This document shows positions 1 to 6,517 of a stretch of DNA of 11,237 nucleotides, piece by piece. The notes under the pieces are model-generated. The model was not told the origin of the DNA and ran no database searches. It worked only from the letters and a program-made list of their open reading frames with translations. A program made the translations under genes and the position numbers. Within the stretch, counting starts at the first letter, position 1, and each line of letters opens with the position of its first letter. The stretch comes from Phascolarctobacterium sp. (GTDB lineage Bacteria; Bacillota; Negativicutes; Acidaminococcales; Acidaminococcaceae): assembly GCA_022718015.1 (NCBI GenBank), contig JAIHZV010000019.1:1-11237 (forward strand), in the 5' to 3' direction.

Positions 1-1031
1 GACTTATCGTTTTCTTCGAGGGCTGTCTGGCAGGCCTGCGTGGTCAGGACTGCGAGGTGCTGGAGGTAACGACGCGTGCCTCTGCACAGATGAAGCCAAT
101 TGAACCGATTGATTTGGAATATCCGTATTGCACGGAGTTCATTGTTAAGGATGCTAATGTTGATAAAAAGACGGTCAGCGAGGCGCTGCAGGATATGGGC
201 AATTCGATGATTGTGGCAGTGGTAGAGGATATTGTCAAGGTACATATCCATACGAAGCATCCTGGTCAGGCGCTGAACAAGGCGCAGGAGTGGGGCACGC
301 TGCATGACATCAAGGTAGAGAACATGCGCGACCAGCACGAAAACCGTTTGTTTACAGCTGAGGATATTCAGCCGGTGAAGCATGGCGTGGGCGTCTTGAC
401 TGTCGCTGCCGGCGACGGTATTGCCAAGATTATGCATGATATGGGCGCAGCCGAGATTATCAACGGCGGCCAGAGCATGAACCCGCCTGTAGAGGCCTTC
501 GTGAATGCGATTGAAAATGGCACCTGCGAGCAGTATATTATTCTACCGAACAATAAAAATATCATCCTGGCAGCAGAGCAGGTACGCAAGCTGCTGGGCA
601 ACTCCAGGGTTGCTTATGTGCCGAGCACCAATCTGGCGCAGGGACTGGCAGCGCTGCTGCACTTTGATTCCACCCGCAGCCTGGAGGAAAACACCGTTAT
701 CATGACGAAGGAAGCCAAGGAGGCTACCGGCGGCAGTGTGACGGTGGCTGTACGCGACAGCGTAGTCAACGGTATCACCGTACATGAGGGCGATTATCTG
801 GGCATTCTCAACGACAAGATTGTCGCAAGCGGCAGCAGCGTAGATGATGTTCTTGATGCTATGCTTGCGGACGGCGATTATGAGCTTATTAGTCTGTATT
901 ACGGTGCAGACATTACTAAGGAGCAGGCTGAGGAGCTTGCTGATAAATTAAGAGAGCGTAATGACGAGTGCGAGGTAGAGCTTTTCTACGGCGGTCAGCC
1001 TCTCTATCCGGTTATTTTATCAATGGAGTGA
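1..1031 (+). CDS. fakA: Fatty acid kinase FakA / YloV family (DAK2-domain protein), 3' part only
   Basis: The frame is open from the window edge (first full codon at base 3) to TGA at 1029-1031. This gives the last 342 residues of a protein whose family is usually about 550 long; the N-terminal ATP-binding DhaL/DAK2 domain is mostly outside. The first visible residues (LIVFFEGCLAGLRGQ) resemble the end of that domain. Next comes the middle domain with YPYCTEFIV and VKVHIHTKHPG, whose Cys and His-x-His resemble the metal ligands described for Staphylococcus FakA (from memory). The C-terminal DegV-like domain carries INGGQSMNPP and ILPNNKNIILAAEQ, both family hallmarks. FakA phosphorylates exogenous fatty acids held by a FakB partner, feeding acyl-phosphate to phospholipid synthesis in the cytoplasm. 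No fakB is in the window. It is probably cotranscribed with perR, whose ribosome binding site lies in the last codons. Confidence 0.93.
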   Translation, partial: LIVFFEGCLAGLRGQDCEVLEVTTRASAQMKPIEPIDLEYPYCTEFIVKDANVDKKTVSEALQDMGNSMIVAVVEDIVKVHIHTKHPGQALNKAQEWGTLHDIKVENMRDQHENRLFTAEDIQPVKHGVGVLTVAAGDGIAKIMHDMGAAEIINGGQSMNPPVEAFVNAIENGTCEQYIILPNNKNIILAAEQVRKLLGNSRVAYVPSTNLAQGLAALLHFDSTRSLEENTVIMTKEAKEATGGSVTVAVRDSVVNGITVHEGDYLGILNDKIVASGSSVDDVLDAMLADGDYELISLYYGADITKEQAEELADKLRERNDECEVELFYGGQPLYPVILSME

Positions 1032-1037
1032 TAAAAA

Positions 1038-1469
1038 ATGCTTACACGTCAGGAGCTAAGTACATTGCTGCGTGAGCGTGGCTATAAGGTTACACCGCAG
1101 CGCTTGGCCGTTTATGAGGCCTTGTCTGATGAAACATGGCACCCTAATGCAGAAATGCTCTTTCGCAAGCTGCAGCCGAAATTTCCGGCGATGAGCTTTG
1201 CCACAGTTTATAAAACTGTTGAGATTCTCCACGACATTAAGGCGATTCAGGTTCTTAATACGGGCGAGGACTCCTTCCGTTATGATGCGGACGTGAGTGA
1301 GCATTACCATCTGCGCTGCCTGCAATGCGGTGCCGTAGATGATGCACTGATGGACGAGGGGATTAGAAAGCAGCTTACGCAGTCAGTTGAGCTGCAGAGC
1401 GGCTATCAGATCAGCGGTCGTCAGTTCTATTTCTTCGGTCTGTGTCCGAAGTGCATTAAACAGCATTAA
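1038..1469 (+). CDS. perR: Fur-family peroxide/metal-responsive repressor, PerR type
   Basis: This is a 143-residue protein of normal family length. An N-terminal winged helix (about 1-80, including GYKVTPQRLAVYEAL and SFATVYKTVEIL) is followed by a metal-binding dimerisation domain. By recalled alignment with Bacillus PerR, the regulatory-site ligands are all present as H35, D83, H89, H91 and D102. The structural zinc site is C94-x2-C97 and C136-x2-C139. Asp rather than Glu at D83 favours PerR over Fur. PerR-type proteins repress oxidative-stress genes and lose DNA binding when their iron site is oxidised by peroxide. The ATG is preceded by GGAG at 1025-1028, nine bases away and inside the end of fakA, so the two genes are probably one operon. 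A strong terminator follows. Another Fur subgroup (Fur or Zur) remains possible. Confidence 0.9.
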   Translation: MLTRQELSTLLRERGYKVTPQRLAVYEALSDETWHPNAEMLFRKLQPKFPAMSFATVYKTVEILHDIKAIQVLNTGEDSFRYDADVSEHYHLRCLQCGAVDDALMDEGIRKQLTQSVELQSGYQISGRQFYFFGLCPKCIKQH

Positions 1470-1477
1470 AATTTACG

Positions 1478-1515
1478 AGTGTACTAATCACAGGTCGTGG
1501 TTGGTACACTTTTTC
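1478..1515 (+). terminator. Rho-independent terminator of the fakA-perR unit
   Basis: A 14-base arm at 1478-1491 pairs with 1497-1510 (twelve Watson-Crick and two G-T pairs) around a 5-base loop, followed by TTTTCTTT. It starts 9 bases after the perR stop and separates perR from the walJ promoter. Confidence 0.9.
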
Positions 1516-1589
1516 TTTGCACAGAAAAAATAATTCTAGATATTGCAAATTTCTTTTTACGAAATTGCCACAATAGCGTACAAAAAATT

Positions 1590-1598
1590 TGCTATAAT
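1590..1598 (+). promoter_or_regulatory. Extended -10 promoter for the walJ-htrA-rlmH unit
   Basis: TGCTATAAT is a perfect -10 hexamer with the TGn extension. No good -35 hexamer sits 16-18 bases upstream, as is common for extended -10 promoters; TTGCCA at 1565-1570 is too far away (22 bases). An inverted repeat (AATTTC at 1548-1553, GAAATT at 1561-1566) lies just upstream. The predicted RNA start is near 1605, about 25 bases before the walJ ATG. Confidence 0.65.
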
Positions 1599-1630
1599 GA
1601 GGTCTATAGTAAGAGAGTGGAGTTTTTGTG

Positions 1631-2437
1631 ATGAATGATTTACAGGTTGTGATGCTGGCAAGCGGCAGCAAGGGCAATGCGGCACTTATCAGCAGCTCAA
1701 GGCAGCGCTTTCTTGTCGATATCGGCATCAGCTGCCGTGAGCTTACAAAGCGCATGAAGGAGATCAGCGTCAGTCCGGAGGAGCTGGACGGCGTGTTCAT
1801 AACGCATGAGCATGTCGACCATGTGCGTGGACTGGAAACCTTTTTGAAAAAATATCAGGTGCCTGTGTATAGCAGCATGCATACCTGGCGTGCTATCTTA
1901 GGCAAATATACGGCGATGGAGCGTAAGAACTGTCGCCTTATAGATGGCGGACTGCTGTGCGGCGATATGCGCATAGAAAGCTTTGCGATACCGCATGATG
2001 CGGCCGATCCGCATGGGTACAGCTTTACGAGCCAGGCCAGCGGCGCAAAATGCACCTATCTTACTGATGCCGGCTTTATCACGGACACGATACGTGAGGC
2101 CGTGGCTGGTAGTGATACGCTGGTGCTGGAGGCCAATCATGATGTCGAGATGCTGAAAAACGGTCCCTATCCGCAGGCGCTCAAGCAGCGGATTTTAAGC
2201 ACGCGCGGGCATTTGTCGAATAATACCGCAGGTATTTTTCTGGCATCACTGGCGAAGCTGCCTGAGCATGTTGTGCTGGCGCATCTGAGCGAGAAGAATA
2301 ATCTTCCGCAGCTGGCGCAGGACACTGTAGAAAATATTCTGGCTGATAAAAAACGTCTGGAGGAAACGCAGCTGTTTGTGGCTGACCAGCATAAGCTTGT
2401 GGCGGACAGTATGCTGACTCTGGATTTAGGTTTTTGA
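1631..2437 (+). CDS. walJ: WalJ/YycJ-type metallo-beta-lactamase-fold hydrolase
   Basis: This is a 268-residue cytoplasmic protein of the metallo-beta-lactamase superfamily. Metal-binding motifs are in order: THEHVDH (H59, H61, D63, H64), a later PHDAADPHG segment (about 121-129), D146 in LTDAG, H194 in RGHLSNN and H218 in LAHLSEKNN. The HLSNN and LSEKNN signatures are typical of WalJ (YycJ/VicX). WalJ has been linked to coordinating cell division with replication and to wall homeostasis, but its substrate is uncertain; a nuclease activity has been proposed. I place the start at ATG 1631, with GGAG at 1619-1622 eight bases upstream; GTG at 1628 would leave only five. The gene begins a three-gene run with htrA and rlmH, a conserved order in Bacillota. 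The walRK two-component genes that often precede it are absent; perR and a terminator lie upstream instead. Confidence 0.92.
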   Translation: MNDLQVVMLASGSKGNAALISSSRQRFLVDIGISCRELTKRMKEISVSPEELDGVFITHEHVDHVRGLETFLKKYQVPVYSSMHTWRAILGKYTAMERKNCRLIDGGLLCGDMRIESFAIPHDAADPHGYSFTSQASGAKCTYLTDAGFITDTIREAVAGSDTLVLEANHDVEMLKNGPYPQALKQRILSTRGHLSNNTAGIFLASLAKLPEHVVLAHLSEKNNLPQLAQDTVENILADKKRLEETQLFVADQHKLVADSMLTLDLGF

Positions 2438-2456
2438 TATAAGGAGTTGAATACAG

Positions 2457-3547
<1,091 letters not shown>

Positions 3548-3551
<4 letters not shown>

Positions 3552-4027
3552 AGATAACGATAGCTTGCGTAGGCAAGATTAAGGAAAAATATTTGACAGC
3601 CGGAATTGAGGAGTTCAGCAAGCGCTTGACGCCGTTCTGCAAGCTGGAAACGCTCTCGATTAACGAGGAGCGGATGCCGGAGAATCCGTCAGCAGCGGAA
3701 AAGGAGCAGGTGCTCGAGCGCGAGACGCAGCGCCTTTTGGCTATCATTCCGCAAAACAGCTATGTTATTCTGCTCGATGTCATCGGCAAGCAGCTGTCCA
3801 GTCCTGAGCTGGCAGCGAAGCTGGATGCGCTGACGCTGGCAGGCAGCAGCCATATTACGTTCGTTATCGGCGGCGCGTTTGGCTATACTGATGCACTGCG
3901 CAAGCGTGCGGACCTGGCGCTGAGCTTTTCCAAGATGACCTTCACGCATCAGATGATTCGTCTGCTGCTCATCGAGCAGATTTATCGGGCGTTCAAAATC
4001 AGCAGGGGCGAGAAGTACCACTGGTAA
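3548..4027 (+). CDS. rlmH: 23S rRNA (pseudouridine-1915 N3) methyltransferase RlmH
   Basis: The 159-residue length is the usual one for RlmH, a SPOUT-class methyltransferase that uses S-adenosylmethionine to methylate pseudouridine 1915 in helix 69 of 23S rRNA on assembled ribosomes. The N-terminus MKITIACVGKIKEKY, the cofactor loop FVIGGAFG (105-112) and the C-terminal block (SKMTFTHQMIRLLLIEQ then YRAFKISRGEKYH, about 128-158) are clear family signatures. The protein ends in YHW, with Trp after the conserved Tyr-His. Translation starts at TTG, overlapping the htrA stop as TTGA, with GAGGG about ten bases upstream; this suggests translational coupling. The 3' end of this gene is the SCCmec attachment site in staphylococci, but no recombinase or element boundary is seen here. 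Confidence 0.96.
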
Positions 4028-4045
4028 AATAAGGCATAAAAATTT

Positions 4046-4080
4046 TAGAGTCGTGCAGCTGCTGCACGGCTCTATTTTTA
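4046..4080 (+). terminator. Rho-independent terminator after rlmH
   Basis: A stem of about 13 pairs (4046-4058 with 4062-4074, one T-G pair) closes a CTG loop and is followed by ATTTTTA. It lies 18 bases after the rlmH stop and closes the walJ-htrA-rlmH unit. Confidence 0.88.
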
Positions 4081-4293
4081 CGTTTATTTCAGCTTATTGA
4101 TGTCAGCCTTAGCCTGCGGAGAGGCTTTTCACGCGTAGAGAATTTTTTTTAGTGATAAGGCAGGAGCTTCTTGCTATTTTCGCAGGGTAATGATAAAATT
4201 AACGTGAATATGTGGGCATAAAAATCACACCTTCGTAATGTTGGAGGCGGATGTGTAAAAAAGCCGTTATAGAAAGAAAGGGAACGACTTTAT
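4081..4293. other. Gene-free stretch between rlmH and the Flp-like gene
   Basis: Apart from the promoter at 4171-4199 I see no full gene here. A short weak hairpin (AGCCT 4111-4115, AGGCT 4122-4126) is followed by TTTT. On the minus strand, 4128 to 4084 reads as 14 codons ending in TAA that look like a protein tail (KASPQAKADINKLK), but a TGA lies directly upstream. The last 88 bases are the likely 5' leader of the next gene. They contain a GGAGG at 4243-4247 that does not serve the next gene, because its frame has a TAG at 4270-4272. No known riboswitch was recognised. Confidence 0.5.
4171..4199 (+). promoter_or_regulatory. Sigma-A-type promoter for the Flp-like gene
   Basis: TTGCTA at 4171-4176 and TAAAAT at 4194-4199 are separated by 17 bases, and TGA before the -10 gives a TGn extension. 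The expected RNA start is near 4206, leaving a leader of about 88 bases before the ATG at 4294. Confidence 0.65.
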
Positions 4294-4998
4294 ATGTGGA
4301 AAAAACTAAAAAGCAGGGGAGCGGAGACTGTAGAGTATGCGATTGTTTTGGCTTGTATTGCAGCCTTTGGCTTAATGTTTTCTGATAACCTTACGCATAC
4401 ACTGGAAACCTTGATGGGCAAGACTGGTTCGATTATCACTAATGGCTCAACGAATAAGGGCGACAAGGATGATGAGACGGATAAGGACGATAAAGAAGAT
4501 GAAAAAGATAAGCTGGAGCAAGAAATAGAAAACAAAAATCTGCAATGGATACAAAATTTATTGGCTTGCTCTAAGGAGCAGGATCCTAAAAAAGGCTTTG
4601 GTACTTACTTGGATAATAGTATAAAAACTAGAAAAGACCTAAATTTTACGAATAATGACGGTATGATTGACAGCGGTTCGAATTCTGTTTTTGTAAATAG
4701 GATTGAGGGCATGCTTAAAACTAATGAGACTATTTCTGGTAGCAGCTGGGCCTTTGCTGGTTATACGGATAAGGACGGACAAAAATATTACAATGTTAGT
4801 ATCTATACACCTGCGAAGAATGATGGAAAAAGCTTAGCTGATTTGCAAGCAGGAGCTTCCATCAAAACAGATGTATATAAGGTTAATGCAGCTACCGGTG
4901 TGGTGGAAAAGGTGAATGATCATGGTAGTCAGATAGTGGCTGTACGTACCGACAAGGGTAAGAGTTATAATGTTATCAGAGATAATGATTATAAATAA
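4294..4998 (+). CDS. Protein with Flp-type (class IVb) prepilin N-terminus and a large uncharacterised C-terminal region
   Basis: This 234-residue protein is not recognised as a whole. Its start matches a Flp/Tad prepilin: a basic leader, then G9 followed by AETVEY, the G-x4-E-Y cleavage motif (E14, Y15), then a hydrophobic helix (16-29). A prepilin peptidase would cut after G9. Flp pilins are usually only about 50-80 residues. Here a very charged Asp/Lys/Glu linker (about 55-82) follows, then a polar domain (about 83-234) rich in Asn, Asp, Gly and Lys, probably extracytoplasmic. No tad secretion, ATPase or peptidase gene is nearby. The gene is visibly more AT-rich than its neighbours. The start at ATG 4294 is fixed by an in-frame TAG at 4270; AGGG at 4279-4282 is a modest, rather distant ribosome binding site. 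It could be a minor pilin, a surface protein using the pilin path, or simply a membrane-anchored protein. Confidence 0.7.
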   Translation: MWKKLKSRGAETVEYAIVLACIAAFGLMFSDNLTHTLETLMGKTGSIITNGSTNKGDKDDETDKDDKEDEKDKLEQEIENKNLQWIQNLLACSKEQDPKKGFGTYLDNSIKTRKDLNFTNNDGMIDSGSNSVFVNRIEGMLKTNETISGSSWAFAGYTDKDGQKYYNVSIYTPAKNDGKSLADLQAGASIKTDVYKVNAATGVVEKVNDHGSQIVAVRTDKGKSYNVIRDNDYK

Positions 4999-5050
4999 CG
5001 CTTTATTTGCAGGAGACGCAGCGCTGCGCTTATAAATCCTCGTGAACGCT

Positions 5051-5079
5051 TTGAAAACTCCGCTCAAAGATGATATAAT
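5051..5079 (+). promoter_or_regulatory. Near-consensus promoter for the gtrA-dgk-sulfatase operon, inside an inverted repeat
   Basis: TTGAAA (5051-5056) and TATAAT (5074-5079) are separated by 17 bases. The predicted RNA start near 5086 leaves a leader of about 23 bases containing GTGGAG and ATG 5109. The -35 touches the left arm, and the -10 lies at the tip, of the large inverted repeat at 5054-5106. Confidence 0.8.
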
Positions 5080-5108
5080 AAACTATCATGCTTTGAGTGG
5101 AGTTTTTT
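5054..5108 (+). terminator. Large hairpin with T-tract: probable read-through terminator covering the gtrA ribosome binding site
   Basis: The arm at 5054-5069 pairs with 5091-5106 over 16 positions (one G-T). The stem continues with ATGATA 5070-5075 against TATCAT 5084-5089, past a single bulged G at 5090, leaving an 8-base loop. TTTTTT (5103-5108) completes a terminator-like form. The right arm includes GGAG (5099-5102), the gtrA Shine-Dalgarno sequence. Only RNA reading through from upstream would hold both arms; RNA from the promoter at 5051-5079 would lack the left one. Confidence 0.8.
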
Positions 5109-5552
5109 ATGCGCAGAAAAGTATTATTTGGTATTGACTATACAGACAGCGAATTTATCAAGCTGGTGCTGTATCTTTTTGTGGGTGGCACGGCGGCGCT
5201 GGTTGAATGGGCGCTGTTTTACATTTTTATAACGTATGTGCTGAACGCCTTTGGTCTGGGGCTGACGTCGCTGACGATGCTGGCGACCTCGCTGGCCTTC
5301 TGCCTGTCGACGCTCTACCATTATTTTTTAGGCAATGTGCTGGTTTTTGACAGCGGCAGCCGTTACGACCGCGGCAAGGAGCTGAGCCTGGTTTTCCTTG
5401 TGAGCATTATGGGGTTGGGCTTTAATTTGCTGCTGATGTATATTTTCGTCACGCTGCTAGGCTGGCAGCCGATGCTGTCGAAGGTGCTGACGAGCTGTAT
5501 AGTTGTTGTGTGGAATTATCTTTCACGTAAGAAGTGGATATTTAGGAGTTAA
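5109..5552 (+). CDS. GtrA-family small membrane protein
   Basis: This 147-residue protein has the size and four-helix plan of the GtrA family: hydrophobic segments at about 18-42, 52-76, 91-117 and 120-138. YLFVGGTAALVEWALFY near the start and WNYLSRKKWIFRS at the end are typical. GtrA-like proteins are thought to help move undecaprenyl-phosphate-linked sugars across the cytoplasmic membrane for modification of surface polysaccharide, teichoic acid or lipopolysaccharide; the substrate here is unknown. I choose ATG 5109 because GTGGAG (5097-5102) is its Shine-Dalgarno sequence, six bases away. Starting at GTG 5097 would put the start codon inside that site. The gene leads an operon with a lipid kinase two bases downstream. 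No glycosyltransferase of the usual GtrB type is adjacent. Confidence 0.87.
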   Translation: MRRKVLFGIDYTDSEFIKLVLYLFVGGTAALVEWALFYIFITYVLNAFGLGLTSLTMLATSLAFCLSTLYHYFLGNVLVFDSGSRYDRGKELSLVFLVSIMGLGFNLLLMYIFVTLLGWQPMLSKVLTSCIVVVWNYLSRKKWIFRS

Positions 5553-5554
5553 GA

Positions 5555-6496
5555 ATGCCTGTAGAATATGTTGATGTAAAAAAATTTAAGAAGGTCGTCC
5601 TTCTGTACAACCGCAATTCTGGCAAGCAGATTTTTGCCAGCATGATGTCCAAGGTCAACGAAACCTTTAAGCGAATTAAGGCTGTTGTCGGTGCCAAGAA
5701 TGCTGAGATGTGGGATATTAAATATTTTGACCAGATTCCCGAGATTGCTCAGCGCATTGTTGATGAGCAGGCAGACTGGGTAATTATTGCCGGCGGCGAC
5801 GGAACTATTCGCGCTATGATTGAGCAGCTGGCAAATCGCAAGTATGTTCCTTATATCAGCGTTTTCCCGGCTGGTACGGTGAATCTGGTGGCGAAGGAGC
5901 TGCTGGTGAAGTCGGACCCCGAAAAATGGTGCAAGCGCATGTTTAAGGGCATTAAGTCGCCTGTATATCTGGGACGAGCTAACGGCAACGTGTTCCTGAC
6001 GGTGGCGGGCGTAGGCTTCGATTCTCTGGTCGTAGACAATGTTTCAGAGAAAGAGAAAAAGCTTTTAAATAAGCTGGCATATGTCTGGCAGGGTACGGAG
6101 ATTATGCGTAAGGAGCTTTTGTTCAACAACTGGCGCTATCGCTTTCAGGTGCGCTTTGATGATGAAGAGGAATGGCTGGAGGGTACCTCGGTTATTGTAG
6201 GCAAAAGCCGTTATTACGCAGGTCGCTATAATTTGTTTTTTGGTGCGTCACTTAGCTCACCCCAGCTGCATGTGGCACTGTTCACCGGCGATAAGCGCAG
6301 CGATTTTATCCGTTATGCTGCCTGCATTGCGATGGAGGCCTTGACGCTGGATAATGATATTATTATCCGCAAGGCGCGCAAGCTGGAGATTCGCTGCAAC
6401 GAGGAGAATTTTGCGGCGGAGCTTGACGGTGATGCAGTTACGACGACGCCTTTGGTGATTGAGATGGAGCCGGAGCCGGTTATCTTCCTGGCTTGA
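5555..6496 (+). CDS. Diacylglycerol kinase / lipid kinase family protein (DgkB/YegS type)
   Basis: This 313-residue soluble or membrane-associated enzyme belongs to the DAGK catalytic family. Visible motifs are VVLLYNRNSGKQ (14-25, phosphate-binding entry), IIAGGDGTIRAMIE (77-90, with the GGDGT signature at 80-84), FPAGTVNLVAKEL (104-116) and LDGD at 290-293 near the end, where the family usually has DGE. Members transfer phosphate from ATP to diacylglycerol or a related lipid at the inner face of the membrane. DgkB recycles diacylglycerol left after head-group transfer from phosphatidylglycerol. The gene starts two bases after gtrA, with AGGAG at 5544-5548 inside the gtrA end, so the two are coupled. 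The sulfatase-fold gene follows after 21 bases, which supports a lipid-recycling role. The exact lipid substrate cannot be read from the sequence. Confidence 0.88.
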   Translation: MPVEYVDVKKFKKVVLLYNRNSGKQIFASMMSKVNETFKRIKAVVGAKNAEMWDIKYFDQIPEIAQRIVDEQADWVIIAGGDGTIRAMIEQLANRKYVPYISVFPAGTVNLVAKELLVKSDPEKWCKRMFKGIKSPVYLGRANGNVFLTVAGVGFDSLVVDNVSEKEKKLLNKLAYVWQGTEIMRKELLFNNWRYRFQVRFDDEEEWLEGTSVIVGKSRYYAGRYNLFFGASLSSPQLHVALFTGDKRSDFIRYAACIAMEALTLDNDIIIRKARKLEIRCNEENFAAELDGDAVTTTPLVIEMEPEPVIFLA

Positions 6497-6517
6497 TGAA
6501 AAGATAGGGTGAAATGA

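Noticed and set aside
4008..4027. SCCmec-like attachment site at the 3' end of rlmH
   Set aside because: The gene end differs from the staphylococcal site as I recall it, no matching direct repeat was noticed downstream, and no ccr-type recombinase is present.
4206..4293. c-di-GMP riboswitch before the pilin-like gene
   Set aside because: Such switches are known upstream of pilin genes, but the conserved core of the GEMM type is not present in this leader.
4457..4530. Tandem repeat in the Asp/Lys/Glu-coding stretch
   Set aside because: The codons GAC, GAT, AAG and AAA recur without a fixed unit. It is low-complexity coding sequence, not a true repeat array.
4997..5052. Direct repeat AACGCTTT (4997-5004, 5045-5052) and palindrome CGCAGCGCTGCG (5017-5028) after the Flp-like gene
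   Set aside because: The repeats are only eight bases, no element lies between them, and the palindrome lacks a T-tract, so neither an insertion scar nor a terminator is supported.
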